Positions 22,680 to 34,500 of a stretch of DNA of 64,000 nucleotides are shown piece after piece. A program made the position numbers and the translations under genes. The notes under the pieces were generated by a model, which had not been told where the DNA came from, did no database searches, and saw nothing but the letters and a program-made list of their open reading frames with translations. The first letter of the stretch is position 1, and the number at the start of each line of letters is the position of its first letter. Source of the DNA: Helopsaltes ochotensis. Its lineage: Eukaryota; Chordata; Aves; Passeriformes; Locustellidae. The stretch covers positions 406,635 to 470,634 of the forward strand of contig VXBM01000239.1 of NCBI GenBank assembly GCA_013400155.1, read 5' to 3'.

Positions 22680-24668
22680 GCTCTTGGGTTATGAAGTTCC
22701 ATGCTGACTTAGAAGAAATTGAAACACTTGCATCCAGTGGTGACTTTGAACTGCAAGGGGAGCTTCATATTTCATGGGGTGTGGTTGTGACAGCATCTCA
22801 TAGCCAAGCAGTTAACTCCTTGCAGGAGTTTTTAGCTTTATGCCAAAGACAGAGCCCCCTGCTCCATAATGTTGCTTCTCCTCATGGAGAAAGGTTACAG
22901 GGAAATGATAGTAAATGATGCGGTGTGCCTGCAAATCATTGGTTTGAGGGGCAGTTGTTCCCATTCCAGTTACTACTCCATCACTCAGCCCTTCACTTTG
23001 CATAATTCCTGTTTCATTTACTGCCGCTTATGATAAGGGAGCTCAGCCCAGCAGTCAAGGATGGTGCCAGGAGTACCTAATCAAATCTGCTCATGCAGAT
23101 CCCTGTCCGCGGGCTGGGCAGAGCGCAGAGCATTCCAGGGCTGCAGCAAAACTGGACTTGCTGTCCCCTTCCTGGCTTCAATAGCAGCTGGAAGAAATGG
23201 ATGCCCAGGTGCACTGCCTCTGCTGGTACATCACCCCTCTCCCCCTGCCTCCTTCTAACAGGATGGTGATGGCCTAAGTACAGCATCTCTGCTGTGGGGC
23301 TGTTTATCCCAATTATTCTCCCCACAATGGTGTGTGCTGTCAGTGAGAGGCTGCTCACACCTGATGTCTGGGCAGCCTGCTGCAAGTGAAACTCCTTGGA
23401 GAATGCTAGTGACCAAAGGAAGAAAGAAAAGGGATGCTCTTTGCTTTTGAGGTTTTGCATGGCTTTGTGTCTATCCCCTCCCAGTGCACAGGATGCCAAG
23501 AGGAGCTAAAGCATGGGTGACCTGTGTCTCATTGCTCAAACTCCTGGAGAAGGAGCTGAGCTGCTGCCGTGTCATGAGTGTCTGAATTACATTATTTTAT
23601 TGGCCTCCTATACTGTTGGAGTGAATACATCTTCTAGCTGGTCATTCTCCACTTCCTTTTGGAGTGGGTTGGGAAGAGGGTTGGGCTGTGTGTGTCTGAG
23701 CCACTGAAGTGCAGCAGTGACAAGCTAAAGAGAGCAGAAGCCTACACAGAGCCCTGATCTCTCACCGCACTCTTTGCTCACCAGAAGAAAACCAGACCCT
23801 TTGGGCTCCGTGGCATTTGTGAGTTCTCTTCAAGTCATGGCTCTAGACTCCAGTCTTGGAGGTTGGGTTCTCCTCCAAACCTGACCTTGTTTCAGTCCCC
23901 TACAGGGAGCTGCTCCGCAGGAAGTGCTGGGTGCTGTGAGCGGAGCAGCGCGAGATGAAAAGGGATGTGCCCGGCTCTAGGCTGTGCTTGTGACACACAC
24001 TTTGCCCAGCCACAGCTGCTTACTTCTCAAGGCCACTGCTGCAAGTTTAACCCAGTCTGTTCACAGCTTCTTCTGCTCAAGTGTCCTTCTGAAAGCTGCT
24101 GTCTGTGCTCTGCCCCAGCATCAGCTGCTTTGCACCCTCCTGCCTCTCTCCAAATGCTGGCAAGAGAATGTGGTGCTGAGAAGGACACCAGGGTAGAATT
24201 AGGAGCTGCAGAGTTGTGTGTGACAAGACTGTGTGTTGGCTGTCCTAAGTGTTTTCCTGAGGCAGGTGCCAAGCAGAGGATAAATCTTTGTCAGCTGGTG
24301 CCACTTGCCTGGGAGCATCAGAGCTTTAGCCTGTCTTGGTGAGCTGGGTGAATTGGAAAGGAGCATCTCTATTGCAAATGTGTGGTACCCCAGCAGGGAG
24401 TCATCATATGCACCTACCCCTTCTGCTCCAGACTACTTCCTTGCTGCAGAAATATTTCCCCTCTCCTACCACCCATCATCATCTTCCCAGATCTTGTCAA
24501 GCCTCTGCAGTGAGGGATTCTTGAGCAAACTTTTTTTTGGCCTGTCACACCCTTCCAGCAGTGAAGCTCTACGGCACTGCAACACTCACTGAGAGGACCT
24601 GGGAGTGACAAACTGCTGCTGTGTGAGGCTCGCCAGGAAGAGAATGATGCCCTTCAGAGAGGAGAGGT

Positions 24669-24694
24669 AATAAAGTAATAAAGCCAAAAAAAAA
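24669..24694 (+). other. Doubled AATAAA followed by A9
   Basis: Two AATAAA hexamers (24669-24674 and 24677-24682) are followed at once by a short A run. This could be the decayed 3' end of a retroposed transcript or chance. No parent gene is recognisable in the 300 bp upstream. Confidence 0.25.
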
Positions 24695-26139
24695 GGCTGA
24701 GGTGGGAGAGTTTGTCAGAGCTTGGGACTAGAACCCAAATCTACCTTTCCCATGGGGATCATCTTATCTTCAAAATTATTCTGGCTTGTACTGCTTTGTT
24801 TTACAGGAAAGGAGCATGCTTTGACTTCACAAATTAATTTTTACTTCTGTAGAAGTAGCAGAACCTCTGTAACCTTGGCTTGTGTGCTTACAACTGAACT
24901 TACAGCAGTGTTTTTGCTTGTGTTTGAGGATCATGGCTCCAGGGTGCCCGGAACTGCAGGATAAACACCATCAGCAAAATGCTACAGGAAAAACCAGCTG
25001 CCTTAGCTGGCAGCTGCTGGGGGAGCTACCTATGGGCTACGGGTGAAGGAGAAGCAGCCAAGCCATCAGGCTCATTTTGTAGCACAGCTTAGACCAGATG
25101 TTGGAGCTGTGGTGTGCAATATGGTATCTCACCTCCAACGCAAACCACACCTGGTGCCTGGAGCAAGGTGGAGGAGGTGTAGTTGCCAGACTTGCTATTC
25201 ATAGAAAGTATGGTAATCCAATTTATGATGACGCTCAAAAATACTTCTACACAGAAAAAATGTTTTTTGACCTTGTGCCTGCAGGTGCAGTTTTAGGCTT
25301 TAGGCATATTTTAGTTCAAAGATATGTACTTCTGGAGAAAGAACTTGGCGTGCGTTTTAAAGGCATAAACATAAGAGCTCTCAGATAAAGTACATGATCT
25401 GTGCTGTCTGCCTCGGCATCCGTATCTCCTTCATCTGTTTCATGCTGCCAAATTCATTTGTTGTCTTTTGCTGTCAGTGGAGATAAAGCAGTGCTAATTG
25501 AGACCACAGTATTGTTTTTGTTCAGTCCTGTGCTATGGAGCCAAATGCTCTGCTGAGATAAAACAGCACCCACCTTGGTTGTTGGCCTGGGAAGCAGTGG
25601 AATAAACCAGCTACTGCCATCTTGGGAATTACGGTTGTTCTGCACCCATGCCATGTTTGGCCTGGGAACATAGAAAGGGAGGCAGGAAATTAGCAGCTGC
25701 TGGACTTGTTGGTCATTCTGCTGACAAGAGTGTTGTATGATTTTGTGTAGGTGTTTCCTGCAGCCCAGTGTGAGAACCTGAAGGCCCTTTTCTGGTTTAA
25801 CAATGAGGGTTGGGATTACACAGAACTGAAAAAGCAGCACAGGAAAGAGTGACTGGGCTCCTGCACAGCCTCAAAGATAACTAAGGTGTTTTTAGAAAGA
25901 ACCCAGCAAAAAATTAAAAAAAAAGCCAAGTCAACAAAAACAAGCCATGCTCCTGTGCACAGATTCAACGAAGGCATATGCAAGGCACATTTCCAAATCC
26001 ATTCCATTTGCTTAATTTCCAAATCCAATTGGAAATAGTAACCTTTTAATATGGAATTTTTTTGCTATGGAAAAAATTTCAGTCCAAACTTTTTTTTTTT
26101 TACTTCATCTGAGCGTGTACTGTGAAGGAAGACTCCTGA

Positions 26140-26300
26140 GAGATGAGGAATAATTTCCATCCCACTAGGTAGATGGAGAGGCTGGAGCATGAAGGAGAGG
26201 GATCTGGCTTCCTCCATGGTCACACAGCAAACACAGCTGCAGCTGGAAAGTAGACCCAGACCTCCTCTTTCTGTTTTGATATGTTGTCACTTCCTGATGA
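26140..26300 (+). mobile_element. MIR-like ancient SINE relic
   Basis: 'gatgaggaataatttcc' near 26140, 'tccatggtcacacagcaaac' near 26214 and 'gtagacccagacctcc' near 26250 occur in the same order and approximate spacing as the MIR body ('gatgaggaaactgagg', 'aaggtcacacagcaag', 'gaacccaggtctcc'). This is the best MIR-like match in the window. It has no coding capacity. Confidence 0.55.
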
Positions 26301-26730
26301 TTACCATCCAGTCCTGCCATTCAACAGAGCTAATCTTTTAGAAGCTACAATAAAAAGTAGATGGGGAAGGTGTTCAAGGTACCAGGTGGAGTTTCCCATG
26401 TTCTCCTTTCAGATGCCCTTCATAGAACAGGGATGAGTGGGATTTCTCCTGGTATCGAAATATGTGTAGAGGGACCATGTGCTTACCTTACTGTCATCCC
26501 AGGGATGGGGACCAAAATTTGGCTGGGTGGCATTTTTCTGTCACCAGGTATGTATAAAAAGGAAGGTATCTAAGTAAAAACAAGGGGAAAAAACCACAAC
26601 AACCCAAGGGCAAGAAATAACCCAACCCAAACAAACTGAGAGTAGTGGGAAGCAATTTCAGGTTAGACAGTTCACTTTGTTTCTCAGTGGATTTTGTTCA
26701 AGAGTTGAATTTGTTGCAATTACAAATTTT

Positions 26731-26760
26731 AAGAAAAGAAAAAAAAAAAAAAAGAAAGAA
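26731..26760. repeat. A-rich tract
   Basis: A run of A with a few G interruptions, including A15. The minus frame across it gives a phenylalanine run, a low-complexity artefact. Confidence 0.9.
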
Positions 26761-27187
26761 GATAGCTGTCTCCTGGGTATGGAGAAAGCAAATACTGAAC
26801 TTGAAGATGAGTGTTAGAGGTAGGGGGGATTGGTGACAGCAATGATATTTTAGATCAGGAGTCATGGAAACTGGGGCCTTCCCTAAAGCCGATGTTGAAT
26901 TTGGTTTTGTTTTCTGGATCATTCACCAAACTGAAAAATGCCTTGTTTTGCATGATTGTAACAGTCTTGATTTCAAGGTGATTTGTACAAGTAAGTACAA
27001 AAAAAGCTGACCTCTAGCATGGAAGATGATGGATGTTTCTCCCTGTAGTTTTTTGGAGATAAATCCTCCTCCACCTGCCTCTGATATCTGAAGTCTCTGA
27101 TGTGATATAAAAACATGACTTTTCCAGGCTTTTAGTTAAGTGTTCAGACTGGGCAAAGTATTGATGTTGATGAGCAGCTAACTTTAG

Positions 27188-27198
27188 TTTGTGTGTGT

Positions 27199-27239
<41 letters not shown>

Positions 27240-27240
27240 A
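27188..27240. repeat. (TG)n-(TA)n-(CA)n symmetric microsatellite
   Basis: A TG run (27190-27198) leads into about 16 TA units (27204-27234) and then ACACAA. The whole is an imperfect palindrome of about 50 bp that can form a hairpin or cruciform. Confidence 0.93.
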
Positions 27241-30200
27241 AAATCAGGCATTTTATATTGAAAAACAATTAATAATTTATAGGTTATTTCATTAATGCAG
27301 TAATAAAGTCTATATTTTCAAAACATGAAAAGTTCCCCTCCCAAGCACGGAAAACTACTGATTTTGCCTTTGGTTCATTTTGAATATATTTCAGAGAGTT
27401 TCAGAAGTTACTGAGGTGGTTACTCCTCAGATCAATAAACAGATAAATGGATCTTGCCCTCTTTGCTCTTGAATTTTTGAAATTGATTTGCAAAATTCCA
27501 CTTTCTAATCTGGCCCCTTCACCCGAGCTCATTGCTCTGTTTCATGCTGGCTTCTGATCCTTTGAATGATCAAGTAAGCTTCCTCTCTTTGTTCTCCTGC
27601 TAAGGATACAGACCGTTCAACAAAGCTGCAATTAATATTTTTCAGTTGTCACACCTTTTTCTTTAAGAAGGCTTCAGGTGGAGCCTGGGTATTCAGATGT
27701 GAAGGAAAAGGTGTTTTGTGGTTTTACCCTTTTGGTTTGGTGGCAGTTGGGTAGGAAAAAAATGGTATTTGAAAGGGGAAAACTCAATAGTGACATAATG
27801 TTAGCAACATAATGTTAAATTAGATGATGTGCGTTCTGAGCTTTTTAAAAATCAGAAATATGAACTTCTGGAGGCTTTTATTTCTGAGGATGATTCTGAG
27901 GAAGCAATTCCTCCTCAGTGTAAGCTTTATAATTTGCCTGTCTGAGCCCTTTAATAACGTTACTGCATCCTAATTGGAAGTCACTTGAAGGCAGACTAGA
28001 TTTTGATTGTGATTGATTTAATAGATCCTCATTGTAGCTGGTCTTGAGAAGCCTATCTTGCCTCGGTGTGAAGCTATTAATATGCTCTGCTGACTATTGC
28101 TGGTCCTTGGAGGGAGTGGAGGTACAGTCCTCATGATTTAATTTTGCCCTGTTGTGTCTTGTGATGGTTTATTCTGAATTTGGGTGATGTCCTGGAGGAG
28201 AAAGCAAAGGTTTGTTCTGTGGGAAGTCCCTGTGGGGCCGAGAACCACAATGCCAGCAGCCACTGCTTTGTGACCTGGGATCAGGGGGGCCTCAGAGCTG
28301 CAGCCTCCTGTGGCCCTTTCTGTCACTAGGGCTGGATTTGCTTCTCTGGGGTGAACCCAGTGGCTATCAGGCTGACGTGTAGTGCAGCCAGGACCCTCTG
28401 AAGATACCTTCTGGGACATGCTTAGCTGGTATTTCCCCTCCTCCAGGCCTTTTTGGACTTCTTGGTACATCTGTAGATTTCCCTTGGACACTTTCCAAGC
28501 AGTAGCAATGCAGTTGGCTTTACAGCAATGTAGAAAGGGTCAGAATTTGGCCTATTTGCTATGTATAGAAAGCAAGCAGGAGTTACTCAGCTTCCCTTTC
28601 TTCACACCCTGCTAGAGCACAGAACATTCCTGCTTGCTGGCTCAGTTAAGCTGCAGCCTAATGCTGAACTGCATTAATTTTAGTTTATAGCAGGAGTCTG
28701 AGTACTGGTCAGAGCTCCTATATAATCTCGGATGGGCTCACCTTTTGAAGCTCAAGACTAAGATATCTTTTCAGAAACCCCATTACTGATTCAACAGCAA
28801 TGGATATTAAAATGCCAATCGGTTTCTTTTAATTATGTCTGTAGCAACCTGGGACAGCTACTGATTTAGTTTTGAGAATGCTAACACTTGGACAGGTAAG
28901 AAAGAAGCCTGGGCTGGCGGGATGCCTGACCTGCAGAAGCATCAAGGTGAGGGCAGGCTTTCTAGGATAAACTGGCCCTTTCCCACTGTAGTCCATTGCT
29001 CCTGGCCCAAACCTGGAGTGGCTGCTGCCTGAGCCAGCACAGTTTAATGGTAAAGACATGTTTTACCTTTTGTAGCCAAGTTCCCCTTTTCTTGGGGTGA
29101 CCAAATGTGGCTGACCTCAGGGGACGCCACTCACACACTGTGGAGCAGCTCTGACCCTGGGTGTGAGACCCAGAGACCTGCACTTTCCCTCGTGTGACAT
29201 GGGACGTGCTGTTTCAGGGATGTAAAATGCTGCCTGGCCCCATGGGTTTGTTGTTCATCGGCCAGCTCCCTCAATAGCTTGCTAAAGCTCATTCTATTTT
29301 ATTTTCCAAGCAAGGGAGTTTGGTTTCTCATGATGTCAGAGAGCAGACAAGTGGTGTGAGGATCCTGGTGCTTCTGACAGATTAAGGAGCACATCCTGGA
29401 GCCTTAACCAGGTACTTGAGCAGTTGTGGGATTCATCTCTGTGTCTGAGCTCTGACGCACTTCATGCTGGCAGATGCAGAGAGATTTCCCTCGCACACAT
29501 CATGAGTTTACGCAGCTTGGCTACACATCACTTGTAGTCGTTCCTCTTCCAGCTGTCACAGAGCTCTTGTGCTGTGCCAGTGGTACCAGCTCCTTGGCAT
29601 AATTCTCCAACATCCCTTTGGAGAGGCTCACATCTGTCTGCCCCACTCTTTGAGCTGGCTCTTTTGCAATGGCACTAAATGAAAAATGCAGAGCGCTGAG
29701 TCACGAGATAATGGTAACAAAAATGCTATTTGTGCTGGACAAATTAATCCTGTGTTGCCTGTAGCACAGTGACTGACCTCCTGCTCGAAGGTCTGTCAAA
29801 GGCAGTAAGTGTTCTGCACGCTGACATGGCCTCCTTGCCCCAGAGCAGGTCCTGCAGCACCACACTGCTGCCTGTGTGCCCGAGGTGCTCACAACCAGCA
29901 TGATCAGCTGGCTCGGGAGCTGCTCCCTGGGGCTTGCTGCTGTGGCACTTGCTCAGCCCCTGACGAAGGGTCCTGGCCACCTCTGCCACATCTGTGCTTG
30001 CCCTCCTCTGCCTCTGGGAGTCCTGGGAATTGTCCTGGGAGGGCAAATCACAGGTCTTAGTGCTCATCATTCTGGCTGAATGCAGGGCGGAAAGATGCTG
30101 CGAGTTCACCAGCAGCATTACGGTTTGTTTTCTGTGAAAACAGTGCCTGGCTTCAGATGCTCCCCACCAGCTGGGTGCAGATGCAGTGTCTCAAAACACT

Positions 30201-33200
30201 GATCTCTGTGTCCTTGGGGGTGGTGTCACCTCTAGTCCAGCTCGTTCCCTGGTACTTAATAATCAGATGACTCACGATGGAGAGCTGATTTTGCAGCTAG
30301 AGAGGGCTGGGATACTCGGCCATGGACCATTCTATACTTGCATTGCATTGCTCCAGCTGCTTGCTCGGAGCCACAGTGACTCAGTCAGTCTGTCTGATGG
30401 TGCAGGAGAGCCAGCAGCCCCATCGGCCCTGTGTGACCCCACAGATGTGGCTGCCCACAGGGAACCTTGGAATGTGAGAGTTTGGGAATGTAAAGACAAG
30501 TGCAGGGGATCAGGGAAGGCTGAGATGTGAGCAATCAGGGAAGGGGTGGGGATGGGAGGAGGTCAGGACAAGGGTGATGATGTGCACCTCTATTGACAGA
30601 AGCTCAGCCTCAGAAAAGGCACAGGGAGCTGGAGCTGGCAGTCCTTGCCCAGCCACAGGAATTGCAGGTCAGGTGAAGCAATTCGACCTGGTGAAAGAAG
30701 GGCATTTGGGAAAAACGAATGCCTCTAAGGACAAGAGTTGGCTAAAGGTGCTGCTATGACCTGTGGCACAAGGGCCATGCCCTGCCCCACCCTGCATGGC
30801 CCTGGTGCACCAGCCTGGGCACAGGTATCCTGAGCCTGCAGCTGGGAGGGGCAGGCAGCCAGGTGGGCACCGGGGCTGCCCTCAGCACTGTCGTGGCAGG
30901 TGGGACATGGAGAGCTCTTGGGCACGTCTTGCAGCAGGGCTGGGAGTGAAGCAGCAGCGCGTGCTGCTGATCCCCACGGCTTCTTTTCCCTTTCTCTGCG
31001 TCTTTGCTGGGCTTGTTTCGCTGGCTTACTTGGAAGGCTTCCTCCAGGACTGGGATGTAGCCTGGTGAAAGAGACATTGCTGAGGTCAATCACCACAGCC
31101 AGGAGCAGACAGTGACAACTCAGTCACGTTCTTTGGATTAAGGTGCCAGGGAGCACTTGTTGGGTTTGCTGTCTGCATCTCTGCTATTACACCCAGCTGG
31201 CATTTGAAGGTCAAGCCAAAAAATAAACATGGAAGTGCCCTTATAGGTATTCACACAGAGGAAATAACATTAGAAAGAAGCTTCTGCAAATGGTCTGAGT
31301 GCGAAAATGTTCAGGTGAACCAGCAGAGGTTTAAGATGGACTGAAATGAAGAGCTTGTTCCTCTCATACTTGAAACAATTATCTAAATGTAACAGGAGTG
31401 ACTGTACACTATATATTTGTCAGCCATGAAACTAAAATCTTCACCTTTTAGTTAAACAAGGTGTCAGAATCTTTCTGCTTTTCCAAGCTTTAACCTCCTT
31501 TGCCAGAGACATGCTGGATCACCACCATCACATTCTGTGCAAGCACTTGAGCTTTAGGAGCATCTTCTCTTCCCAGGAGCCTTTGAGGATGTGAAATCCC
31601 TGAAGGTCTTTAGGTTTTTTTTGGTGGTTTTTTTTTTGTTTGTTTGTTTTTTGTTTGTTTTTTTTTTTTTTGTTATTTGGTTCTGTGGGGGATTATTTTT
31701 TGTACAGGCTTACTTTGCAGTTATGGGCTGTGACTTTCAGCTTGGCTGTGCCCTGGATTGCCCAGTGCTGGGGGGAGGTTTTCTACATGAATTGCTCTGT
31801 ATAAATAAACCCATGACAACAATGATGAAAAATGCAGGCTTTCGCTGTAAAAGTGCATCAGCTGCTACTTATTTTTAAAGAATCCTTCCACCAAATCATC
31901 ACAAATCACAGTAAAGAGGAAGGAATGATGTAGTCTGACAATGGTATTTTTTTTAGACAGACAAAAAGATGTTGTGTAGAGAAAAGCAGTAACTATACAG
32001 GATTCTAAAAGTCTGTTGAGCAATTGCCCTCTGGAAAGAATAGCTTTACAGCATATGCACAGAAGTTTTAACTCTTGGCTGCCCTTTAAACTAAGATAGT
32101 GTATTTGATATCACTCTGGCTTCCTTTGCCTTTTTCTAGGATGCTGAAGATCTGCTTTTATGCTCTCATGATGTACATTGGCACAGGCTGCTTCATTGCA
32201 CCATGATGCCTTAGAGCCAGAGGGGAAAACTGAGGATGGGAGGGTGTTAGGCTGAGGCTAGAAGTAAAGGTTGTGTTGGTAGCTCGGGGTGTTAGGTCTG
32301 GAGCAGAATCCTAGTGCAAAGTAAAATACCCGGCATGCCAAGAGGGTCTCCATGACTGCAGGCTGGGAAAGGGCCTCAGCCAGGCTCCCCTTGTCCAAAG
32401 GTCTGGCACCTGGGAAGCAGCTAGGTAAGGGTTTGGTGTTCTCTGTGGCTGCCTGTGCATGTAGCACATGGTTTTCTTTCACTACTGAGGGCTGACACAA
32501 CTTTAAGGGTACTTGGCAAGAGGTGTTTATGCCTTGCCAGGATCCAGCATCCTTCATCAACAATCCTGTCTCAACACCTGGAGGGTGCTGTCACACTGCA
32601 CAGCTCCTCTGTTCAAGTGCTGCAGGATTTACTGCCTCTCCAGCTGCTGCTAATAGCGATGCATTTGTCATGTGCTGTTTAATTAGCACAGAGCGTGAAT
32701 CACAATGAGGAAAAGCGAGGTACATGTCAGTTGATTATACCAACAATGTCCCTGGGAAGATAAAACAGCTCCATGTTCCGGCCATGCAGTACCACAGTCG
32801 CTGTTACTTCAGCCTGTGGCTGAACAAACACAGGGAGAGCACAGCTGCCTTTTCCCTGCAGGCACAAAGAGCAATGGATTACCTGACCTGGGAGGGATTT
32901 CTTTTTTCCCCTCTAGACTTGACACCTGCTGGTATTTGATACCTGTTATCGCAGGAGGACAAACAAAAAGCTCATTGCCTGTCTTGCAGAAGCAAAGCCA
33001 AGGGCAAAGCCTGCCATCATCTTCCTTGATGTGTGTTGGCAGTGCTGGATTAGCTTGTTTAATTTGCTCCCTGTGTGGCTTTCAAAGTGATAACCGCATG
33101 AAAATGACTGGGCTTTGGTTAATACCAAGGGGCTCCTTATTCTGACATGTTGATTTGGGACAGAGCTGCTCTGAAGGGTGCACATCGAGCCCCTGTTAGC

Positions 33201-34009
33201 TGTTTGGCTTGCTGCAGGTCTGCAGATGTGGCCAGAGATTGTCCCTGCCCGATGCTCTTCAGGCAAAGATGAGCAAACATTGCATCCCTGTGCTTCAGAG
33301 ATGATGGGATGAGCCAAGTGCCCTGATGTCACATGGCAGATCTATGGCAGCTGTCTCCTGAATCCCAGATGGACCCGTGGCTATTTTCTGTCCAGGCACC
33401 TGGCATGCCGAGTGATGTGGATGTCTTGTGGCTTGACTTTGACTTGTCACTGTGCACGGAGCCCTGCAGTCTTCCTTCTCCCTGCTTACAGCACACAGGT
33501 CAGACCTCCTGCTTGCACCTCCTCCCTTTCCAAAGTGCCAGGTCAGCTATGAGAGAAAAACTCCCTGGCTCAGCAGTTGAGGAGCCAAGTTCCTGGTGGT
33601 CTTTGTGCTGGGATGTGTCAATTAAATACTGGAACAAAATAAACTCCCCAAAATGTTCAGGTGAGAGTTGTGTTGATGAGCTTTGCAGTGCTGATGACTG
33701 GTGTGTTAGCTGCTGCTTGCAGTTTTGCCTGCACTTGAAAAATCTCAGGTTTTGCACAGAGGATGAATTTGCATAAGAAGGAAAAGTAACTTGTGGGTTT
33801 CAAATGGCTTTAGGAAACATTGCCTTTTAAAATGACAGAAAAATACTGTGGGCAAACAGGTGATATTTCAAAAAGGCATCTGAAAGACCTAAATGTTTTC
33901 CAAAGTATTTAGCGGTGCTTTCTTCTCTTATAATTAATGCACTGTAGTACTGAAGACATAATACTAAATTGGTGGAGGCTAAATATTGTCTTTTCAAGTA
34001 GTCAGTAGG
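27241..34009. other. Mostly unique non-coding sequence
   Basis: No gene is recognised in 6.8 kb. Frames of 110-147 codons (28138-28491, 29744-30118, 30725-31096, 33333-33776) overlap frames on the other strand. They have no domain I recognise. Stretches near 27880-28040 and 32640-32760 carry a few ATTA-type motifs but nothing decisive. Confidence 0.5.
31614..31680. repeat. T-rich / G-interspersed low-complexity tract
   Basis: T runs are broken by single or double G residues over about 67 bases, similar in texture to 17861-17971. The phenylalanine-rich translation through it is an artefact. Confidence 0.9.
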
Positions 34010-34500
34010 CTCTGGTGAGGCTGCACCTTGAGTATTGTGTTCAGTTTTGGGCCCCTCACTACAGGAAAGACGTTGAAGGGCTGGAGGGAGTCCAGAGAAG
34101 GGCAATGGATCTGGTGAAGGGTCTGGAACACAAGTTCTGTGAGGAGCAGCTGAGGGAGCTGGGGGTATTTAGCCTGGAGAAATGAAAGCTCAGAGGGACC
34201 TTATCGCTCTCTACAGCTGCCTGAAAGGAGCCTGTAGCCAGGTGGGGGTTGCTTTCTTCTCCCAGGTAATGAGCAATAGGACAAGAGGAAATAATCTCAA
34301 GCTGTGCCAGGGGACGTTTAGATTGGATATTGGGAAAAATTTCATCATGGAAAGTTGATTTCACCATCCCTGGAGGTTTTAAAAAGATGTGTAGATCTGG
34401 CAGTTGGGACATGGTTTAGTGGTAGCTTGGTAGTGCTGGGTTAATGGTTGGACTTAATGATCTTGGAGGTCTTTTCCAACTTAAATGATGATATGATTCT
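34010..34500 (+). mobile_element. CR1 LINE, 3' fragment of about 490 bp
   Basis: The landmarks of the CR1 3' portion appear in order: 'cagttttgggcccctcacta', 'tccagagaagggcaatgg', 'tttagcctggagaaatgaaa', 'ccttatcgctctctacagct', 'tttagattggatattgggaa', 'accatccctggaggtttt', 'ggacatggtttagtggtagc' and the terminus at 34500. Between about 34338 and 34358 it lacks the roughly 45-base segment that in full copies encodes the 'hWNrl' region of ORF2, a private deletion. Stops and frameshifts break the ORF2 end. Confidence 0.95.

Larger units (their letters stand above)
21421..27187. other. Mostly unique non-coding sequence
   Basis: No gene is recognised in 5.8 kb. The longest frames (21479-21874 minus 131 codons; 23077-23499 minus 140; 23965-24342 plus 125; 25454-25840 minus 128) lack recognisable domains or splice support. 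Small tandem and A-rich repeats are listed separately. Confidence 0.5.

Noticed and set aside
25098..25388. 96-codon plus-strand frame with a plausible amino-acid mix
   Set aside because: No family is recognised and there are no flanking splice signals that would make it an exon.
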